From: Sphingobium sp. Leaf26
GTDB lineage: Bacteria > Pseudomonadota > Alphaproteobacteria > Sphingomonadales > Sphingomonadaceae
Length of the DNA stretch: 64,000 nucleotides
Direction of reading: 5' to 3'
Assembly (NCBI RefSeq): GCF_001421665.1
Contig: NZ_LMKV01000031.1
Span: 16,447 to 80,446 of the forward strand
This document shows positions 59,335 through 64,000 of the stretch, in pieces. A program made the position numbers and the translations under genes. Below the pieces are notes generated by a model. It had not been told where the DNA came from. It saw only the letters and a list, made by a program, of their open reading frames with translations, and did not search any database. Position 1 is the stretch's first letter, and every line of letters begins with the position of its first letter.

Positions 59335-60237
59335 TCAGGGATTGACGAAGGTGTCGCGCTCGATCCCGGCATTATAGCCGGCAGCGGCGAGCGCGTGGCG
59401 CAGTGGCCCTTCCACCTCCTTCGCATCGCGCGAGGCAGCGGCGCGGGGACCATGCTTCCAGCCGTCGCCGACGGTATAGCCAAAGCCCCAGGCTTCGGCG
59501 AAGATGCGGCCTGTAATGTCGGACGCCGCCGGGCTGGCGAGGAAGGCGACCAGTGCGGCGATCCATTCAGGGTCGCGCCGCTCCAGCATTTCGCCGGATA
59601 CTTCGCGCAGTCCTTCGGTCATGCGGGTCTGGGCACGGGGGGCGAGCGCGTTCACGGTGACGCCGATACGCGACAATTCGCGCGCGGTGATGAGCGTGAA
59701 GGAGGCGATGCCGGCCTTGGCCGCGCCATAATTGGCCTGGCCGATATTGCCGAACAGGCCGGAGCCGGAACTGGTGTTGATGATCCGCGCGTCGCGCTGG
59801 CGGCCGGCCTTGCTTTCCAGACGCCAGTAGTTGGCGGCGTGGTGGCAGGGGGCGAAAGTGCCCTTCAGATGCACCCTGATGACCAGATCCCAGTCGTCTT
59901 CCGACATGTTGACCATCATGCGATCACGCAGGATGCCGGCATTGTTGACCAAAATGTCGAGCCCGCCGAAGGTGTCGATCGCCTGTTGCACCATCGCCTG
60001 CGCCTGCGCCCAGTCGGAAATGTCGGCGCCGTTCACGATCGCCTCGCCGCCGGCCTTGCGGATTTCCTCCACCACCTGTTGCGCGGGCGAGAGGTCCGCG
60101 CCGTCACCCGCCGCGCTACTGCCCAGATCGTTGACGACGACCTTCGCGCCTTCCTGCGCCAGCTTGAGCGCATAGGCACGCCCCACGCCGCGCCCCGCGC
60201 CCGTCACGATTGCGACCCGTCCTTCACAGATGCCCAT
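59335..60237 (-). CDS. SDR, 3-hydroxyacyl-CoA dehydrogenase (MFE-like)
   Basis: The 300-residue protein resembles the dehydrogenase part of multifunctional peroxisomal beta-oxidation enzyme type 2. It has GRVAIVTGAGRGVGRAYALKLAQEGAKVVVNDLG at the N-terminus, NNAGILRD, NTSSGSGLFGN with the catalytic Ser and NYGAAKAG with Tyr and Lys. The family oxidises 3-hydroxyacyl-CoA, often on bulky substrates such as steroids. The ribosome site GGAGGGG precedes ATG 60237. It is divergent from the second AttH/CrtC-like gene, and the gap holds an inverted repeat and motif site G. Confidence 0.9.
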   Translation of the reverse strand: MGICEGRVAIVTGAGRGVGRAYALKLAQEGAKVVVNDLGSSAAGDGADLSPAQQVVEEIRKAGGEAIVNGADISDWAQAQAMVQQAIDTFGGLDILVNNAGILRDRMMVNMSEDDWDLVIRVHLKGTFAPCHHAANYWRLESKAGRQRDARIINTSSGSGLFGNIGQANYGAAKAGIASFTLITARELSRIGVTVNALAPRAQTRMTEGLREVSGEMLERRDPEWIAALVAFLASPAASDITGRIFAEAWGFGYTVGDGWKHGPRAAASRDAKEVEGPLRHALAAAGYNAGIERDTFVNP

Positions 60238-60260
60238 CGGCCCCTCCTTCTTTCTTCCTA

Positions 60261-60294
60261 AATTAGGACGCATCCTAATTGTGATGTTGCAAAC
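60261..60294. promoter_or_regulatory. Inverted repeat and motif site G in the 60.24-60.38 kb divergent gap
   Basis: AATTAGGA-CGCA-TCCTAATT (60261-60280) is a perfect 8-4-8 inverted repeat. Overlapping its right end, ATTGTGATGTTGCAAAC (60278-60294) is the weakest relative of the regional motif (9 of 17 with the copy at 58348), though it shares 18 of 24 positions with the site A surroundings when extended to 60301. Either may bind a regulator of the two divergent operons. Confidence 0.45.
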
Positions 60295-60384
60295 TATATG
60301 CTTCATCGCTTATTTGAGCGCAAGGGGACTGTCAACGGGCAGCACCCCGATCAGCCGACACGGGCTGTCAGGAAAGGGAGCAGG

Positions 60385-61626
60385 ATGGCCGAGGAACTGT
60401 TCGAGAAGATGGCGCTGACGCCGGGGGACGAATATCCGTTCCACGCGACGCCCTATCCCATGTCCTATGTGCCCAACAGCGATCCGGCCTGGGACGATGG
60501 CTATTATTTCCTGGCCTATGATGTGGAGAGCGGTGCATCGGTGTGGACCGGCATGCGGGTCGCGGCCAACAGCAATATCATCGGCGGCTATGTGAACAGC
60601 AACCTGCGCGGGGTGCAGCGGGCGCTGCGCCTCAGCCGGGTATGGCGCGACGATTTTTCGGTGATGATCGGGCCGCTGCGCTACGAATTTGTCGAGCCGC
60701 TGAAGGCCATTCGCCTGATCTGCGAACCGAACGAGTCGGAGATCGCGTTCGACATCATGTGGCAGGGCCTGTCGCCCTGTCACCTCGCCATGCACCACCG
60801 CGCGGTGAAGGCCGGGCGATTCACCACCGACCAGAGCCGCTATCATCAGGTCGGGCGCTGTACCGGCTGGATGGAAGTGGCGGGCCAGCGGTTCGACATG
60901 CCGCAAGAGGCGCCATGGGGCGGATCGCGCGACCGGTCCTGGGGCATTTATGAAAGCCGCCCGCCGCTGGGCGCCGCGCCGCAATGGCTGCCGCCCGCCG
61001 AGCCGGTGGCGGTGCCGCGCGCGCTGCGCTTTTCGGCTTTCATCGAGGCAGAGGATATCTCCGCCTATTTCCATTTCCACGAAGGGCCGGACGGGCAGCG
61101 GCAGGTGCTGAACGATGCCTTCGGCGTCCCGTTCGAAGGGTCGATCGACTATGGCTGGGACGGCGGCAAGCTGGGGCTGGTCGATTATGACCATCAACTC
61201 AACTGGCGGCCCGGCACACGGTCTGTGACCGACGGCGTGGTGACGCTGACCGATGCAATGGGCGAGCGCTGGACGGTCGCGTTCGATTGTCCGCATCCGC
61301 CCCATGTGCTGGGGCAGATCGGCTATCATGTCGGTGCCTGGCATGATGGCGGCACGATCCACACCTGGCATGGCCGCAGTCCCGCGATGGAATGGGACGA
61401 ATATGATTTCTCGCACCAACCCTGCGACCACCGCTTCCCCGGCAATGGCGAGACGAAGACCGTCTATGGCGTCGAACATTATGCGCGCGTCACGCTGACC
61501 GCGCCGGATGGCCGGGTGCGCCATGGCCGATCGCAGTTCGAGGTGTTCCTGAACGGCCGATACGCCCCCTACGGTTTCGAAGCGCAGGGCAATCATGGCG
61601 GCCTGACCGGGCGCGGCATCGCCTGA
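60385..61626 (+). CDS. AttH/CrtC-like (DUF7064-type) protein of unknown function, second copy
   Basis: The 413-residue protein shows WGGSRDRSWGIYESRPP at about residues 176-192, the counterpart of the RDHSWG motif of the protein encoded at 35875, and a similar two-domain beta-rich build. The histidine of the motif is replaced by Arg here, so the two may not be equivalent. It begins a rightward operon with two acyl-CoA dehydrogenases. AAAGGGAGCAGG leads into ATG 60385; the earlier ATG at 60298 lies in the regulatory region. No enzymatic role is known to me. Confidence 0.68.
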   Translation: MAEELFEKMALTPGDEYPFHATPYPMSYVPNSDPAWDDGYYFLAYDVESGASVWTGMRVAANSNIIGGYVNSNLRGVQRALRLSRVWRDDFSVMIGPLRYEFVEPLKAIRLICEPNESEIAFDIMWQGLSPCHLAMHHRAVKAGRFTTDQSRYHQVGRCTGWMEVAGQRFDMPQEAPWGGSRDRSWGIYESRPPLGAAPQWLPPAEPVAVPRALRFSAFIEAEDISAYFHFHEGPDGQRQVLNDAFGVPFEGSIDYGWDGGKLGLVDYDHQLNWRPGTRSVTDGVVTLTDAMGERWTVAFDCPHPPHVLGQIGYHVGAWHDGGTIHTWHGRSPAMEWDEYDFSHQPCDHRFPGNGETKTVYGVEHYARVTLTAPDGRVRHGRSQFEVFLNGRYAPYGFEAQGNHGGLTGRGIA

Positions 61627-61657
61627 CATTCCCAATTCCGACACGGAGAGACGCAAC

Positions 61658-62806
61658 GTGAAGACCCTACCCCGCCCCATCTATGGCGAAGAGCATGAAA
61701 TGTACCGCGACGCGGTACGCCGCTTCATCGAGAACGAAATCACCCCCTATCACCGCCAGTGGGAAGAAGATGGCGTGGTGTCGCGCGAGGTCTGGCGCAA
61801 GGCGGGCGCCGCCGGCTTCCTCTGTTCCAACGCGCCGGAAGAATTTGGCGGGGCGGGTGCGGACTATAAATACAACGCCGTCTTCACCGAGGAACTGGGC
61901 TATGCCGGGGCGACCGGGCCGGGCTTTGCCGTGCATAGCGACATGGCGGCCAACTATATCCTGAATTTCGCGAGCGATGAGCAGAAGGCGCGCTGGATTC
62001 CCGGCATGGCGTCGGGCGAGACGATCGCGGCGCTGGGCCTGAGCGAACCGGGGGCTGGCAGCGACCTGAAAGCGATCAAGACCAGCGCGGTGCGCGATGG
62101 CGACGATTATGTCATCAACGGCCAAAAGACCTATATTTCCAATGGCCAACTGGCCAGCATCGTGATCCTTGCCTGCAAGACCGATCCGGCCGCCGGCGCG
62201 CGGGGCATGAGCTTCATCGTCGTGGAGACGGACCGGCCGGGCTTTTCACGCGGGCGCAATCTGGAGAAATTCGGGCTTCTGGCGCAGGATACGTCCGAAC
62301 TTTTTTTCTCCGACGTGCGCGTGCCGGTGACCAACCGTATCGGCGCGGAGGGTCAGGGCATGGGCATCGCCGTGCATAATCTGGCCGAGGAACGGCTGTC
62401 GATCGCGGTCCACGCGATCGGCATGTGCAAGGGGATGCTGGACACGACCATCGCCTATACCAAGGATCGGATGATCTTCGGCAAGCCGGTGTCGGATTTC
62501 CAGAATACCCGCTTCAAGATTGCGGAAATGGTGGCGCAGACGCAGGCGATGCAAGTGTTCGTCGATCGCTGCGTCGAACTGGCGGTGGATAGGGCGCTCG
62601 ATAATGAGACGGCGGCCATGGCCAAGATGCTGGCGGGCGAACTGCAATGGCGGATCGCCGACGAATGCCTGCAATTCTACGGCGGCGCCGGCTACATGCT
62701 GGAATATCCCATCGCCCATGCCTTCATCGACAGTCGTATCCGCAAGATTGCAGGCGGATCGTCCGAAGTGATGCGCGAAATCATCAGCCGCAAGATCTTC
62801 GCCTGA
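61658..62806 (+). CDS. Acyl-CoA dehydrogenase (LCAD-like)
   Basis: The 382-residue protein has LGLSEPGAGSDLKAIKTSA, NGQKTYISNGQLAS, LEKFGLLAQDTSELFFSDVRVP and the end YGGAGYMLEYPIAHAFIDSRIRKIAGGSSEVMREIISRKIF, a pattern seen in long-chain acyl-CoA dehydrogenases, with GGSSE in place of YEGT. The start is GTG 61658, eight bases after GGAGAG. It follows the AttH-like gene by 31 bases and precedes a second dehydrogenase by 13, suggesting that the two may work together or form a heteromeric enzyme as in steroid catabolism; that is inference. Confidence 0.9.
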   Translation: MKTLPRPIYGEEHEMYRDAVRRFIENEITPYHRQWEEDGVVSREVWRKAGAAGFLCSNAPEEFGGAGADYKYNAVFTEELGYAGATGPGFAVHSDMAANYILNFASDEQKARWIPGMASGETIAALGLSEPGAGSDLKAIKTSAVRDGDDYVINGQKTYISNGQLASIVILACKTDPAAGARGMSFIVVETDRPGFSRGRNLEKFGLLAQDTSELFFSDVRVPVTNRIGAEGQGMGIAVHNLAEERLSIAVHAIGMCKGMLDTTIAYTKDRMIFGKPVSDFQNTRFKIAEMVAQTQAMQVFVDRCVELAVDRALDNETAAMAKMLAGELQWRIADECLQFYGGAGYMLEYPIAHAFIDSRIRKIAGGSSEVMREIISRKIFA

Positions 62807-62819
62807 AAGGGGACCAGTC

Positions 62820-63986
62820 ATGGAAATCGAACTGAATGAAACCCAGCACTCGGTCCGCGAGGGCGTGGGCCGTATCGTCGACCAGTTTGGCGACGAATAT
62901 TGGTCGAAACTCGACCAGAGCGGCGATTTTCCGCATGAGTTCCATGCCGCACTGGCCAAGGGTGGCTATCTGGGCATCACCATGCCGGAGGAACTGGGCG
63001 GATCGGGCCTGGGCGTCACCGAAGCGGCGATCATGATGAACCGCATCTGCCAGGGATCAGGCGGCTATTCGGCGGCGTCGACAATCCACCTCAACCTGTT
63101 CGGGCCGCATGCCGTGGTCGTGTTCGGCACGGCCGAGCAGAAGGAGCGGATGCTCAAACCCCTGATCGCAGGCACGGACAAGGCCTGTTTCGGCGTGACC
63201 GAACCGGACGCGGGGCTGGATACGACCAGCATCAAGACCTTCGCGACCAAGGTGCCCGGCGGATACCGGATTACGGGCCGCAAGATCTGGACGTCATCGG
63301 GGCAGGTTGCCAACAAGATCGTGATTCTGGCGCGTACGACGCCCAAGGATCAGTGCAAACGCCCGACCGACGGCATGAGCTTCTTTTACACCGACCTAGA
63401 CCACAGCAAGATCGAAGTGCGGCGTATACCGAAAATGGGTCGCAACGCCGTCGATTCCAACACGACCTTCATCGACGATTATTTCGTACCGGACGAGGAT
63501 CTGATCGGCGAGGAGGGCAAGGGCTTCCATTATATCCTGCATTCGCTCAACCCCGAACGGATATTGGTCGCGGCCGAAGCGATCGGCAATGGTCAGGGTG
63601 CGCTCAAGCGGATCGCGCAATATGCGCAGGATCGCCATGTGTTCGGCCGGCCGATCGGCATGAATCAGGGTATCCAGCATCCGCTGGCCGAAAGCTGGAT
63701 GGCGCTGGAATCCGCCTTCTGGATGGTGATGCGGGCGGCTTGGCTCTATGATGCGGGCAAAAGTTGCGGCGCGGAGGCGAACAGCGCCAAGTTCCTGGCC
63801 GCGCGCGCCGGTTTCGACGCCTGCACGCGCGCTGTGATGTTCCACGGCGGCATGGGCTATTCCAGGGAATATCAGGTCGAACGCCTGTTCCGCGAAAGCA
63901 TATTGCTGCGCATCGCGCCCGTGACGGAACAGATGATCATGAGCTTCATCGGCGAGAAGATTCTTGGCCTGCCGAAAAGCTATTGA
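62820..63986 (+). CDS. Acyl-CoA dehydrogenase family protein
   Basis: The 388-residue protein has FGVTEPDAGLDTTSIKTFA, GRKIWTSSGQVANK and HGGMGYSREYQVERLFRESILLRIAPVTEQMIMSFIGEKILG. The C-terminus departs from the GTSE pattern (APVTEQ), so the catalytic base is uncertain. Lysine-rich GRKIWTSS and the THIGR-like lid resemble dehydrogenases of cyclic or bulky acids. AGGGGA lies before ATG 62820. It is the third gene of the rightward operon and is followed 11 bases later by the start of another gene. Confidence 0.88.
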   Translation: MEIELNETQHSVREGVGRIVDQFGDEYWSKLDQSGDFPHEFHAALAKGGYLGITMPEELGGSGLGVTEAAIMMNRICQGSGGYSAASTIHLNLFGPHAVVVFGTAEQKERMLKPLIAGTDKACFGVTEPDAGLDTTSIKTFATKVPGGYRITGRKIWTSSGQVANKIVILARTTPKDQCKRPTDGMSFFYTDLDHSKIEVRRIPKMGRNAVDSNTTFIDDYFVPDEDLIGEEGKGFHYILHSLNPERILVAAEAIGNGQGALKRIAQYAQDRHVFGRPIGMNQGIQHPLAESWMALESAFWMVMRAAWLYDAGKSCGAEANSAKFLAARAGFDACTRAVMFHGGMGYSREYQVERLFRESILLRIAPVTEQMIMSFIGEKILGLPKSY

Positions 63987-63997
63987 AGGAATAGTCC

Positions 63998-64000
63998 ATG
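63998..64000 (+). CDS. Start codon of a further operon gene, cut by the window end
   Basis: AAGGAA at about 63985-63990 is followed by ATG at 63998-64000, right after the last acyl-CoA dehydrogenase. Only the start codon is inside the window, so the product is unknown; the operon evidently continues. Confidence 0.5.

Noticed and set aside
28900..64000. Horizontal transfer of the catabolic region as a genomic island
   Set aside because: No tRNA, integrase, transposase or flanking direct repeat is visible and GC content and codon style look like the rest of the window; composition statistics would be needed.

Overview
The window looks like chromosomal DNA from a sphingomonad-type alphaproteobacterium (Sphingobium, Novosphingobium or Sphingomonas). 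The evidence is high GC, a TonB receptor paired with GH13 enzymes and a LacI regulator, a cysD-cysNC-cysQ run, the dispersed intergenic repeat families seen in such genomes, and a large aromatic/CoA catabolic region. The species assignment is inference. No RNA genes, insertion sequences, integrases or CRISPR arrays were seen.

Left part (1-28.9 kb), carbohydrate and core metabolism. At 0-6 kb is a uronate locus: the tail of a GH35-like glycosidase, a LacI regulator, uronate isomerase, and, divergently, altronate dehydratase and a fructuronate reductase-type dehydrogenase, with a LacI-type operator in the divergent gap. At 6-11 kb are a pirin, a LysR regulator, an alpha/beta hydrolase and catalase-peroxidase KatG. 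At 11.2-15.1 kb a TetR regulator faces an acyl-CoA dehydrogenase-thiolase-SDR operon. At 15.2-22.8 kb lies a maltodextrin locus: alpha-glucosidase, secreted alpha-amylase, TonB-dependent receptor and divergent LacI. Then come a YcaQ-like DNA glycosylase, a LuxR-type regulator and the sulfate-activation operon cysD-cysNC-cysQ.

Right part (28.9-64 kb), a continuous catabolic region of about 35 kb made almost entirely of CoA-ester and aromatic-ring enzymes. It holds an acyl-CoA synthetase, a MaoC hydratase and an HpcH/HpaI lyase; a Rieske ferredoxin; three enoyl-CoA hydratases; two phosphotransferase (APH) family proteins with a small protein between them; two AttH/CrtC-like proteins; two tandem MarR regulators; five acyl-CoA dehydrogenases; a P450; a double-length class III CoA-transferase; a DUF35 plus thiolase pair; and a ring-hydroxylating dioxygenase operon (alpha, beta, extradiol dioxygenase, SDR, ACMSD-like amidohydrolase, indolepyruvate oxidoreductase-like protein, SDR, enoyl-CoA hydratase). 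The genes lie in divergent operons.

Aligned by eye, every divergent or regulatory gap in this region carries a related 17-bp sequence, best seen at 58348-58364, that recalls GTTCGCATGCGTATCAT. Copies lie beside both MarR genes, which suggests one regulon. The pathway appears to activate an acid to its CoA ester, shorten or open it by beta-oxidation-like steps with P450 help, and dioxygenate and meta-cleave an aromatic ring. The substrate cannot be read from sequence; a p-cumate-like or terpenoid/alicyclic-derived acid is one possibility. The window ends just after the start codon of a further gene.
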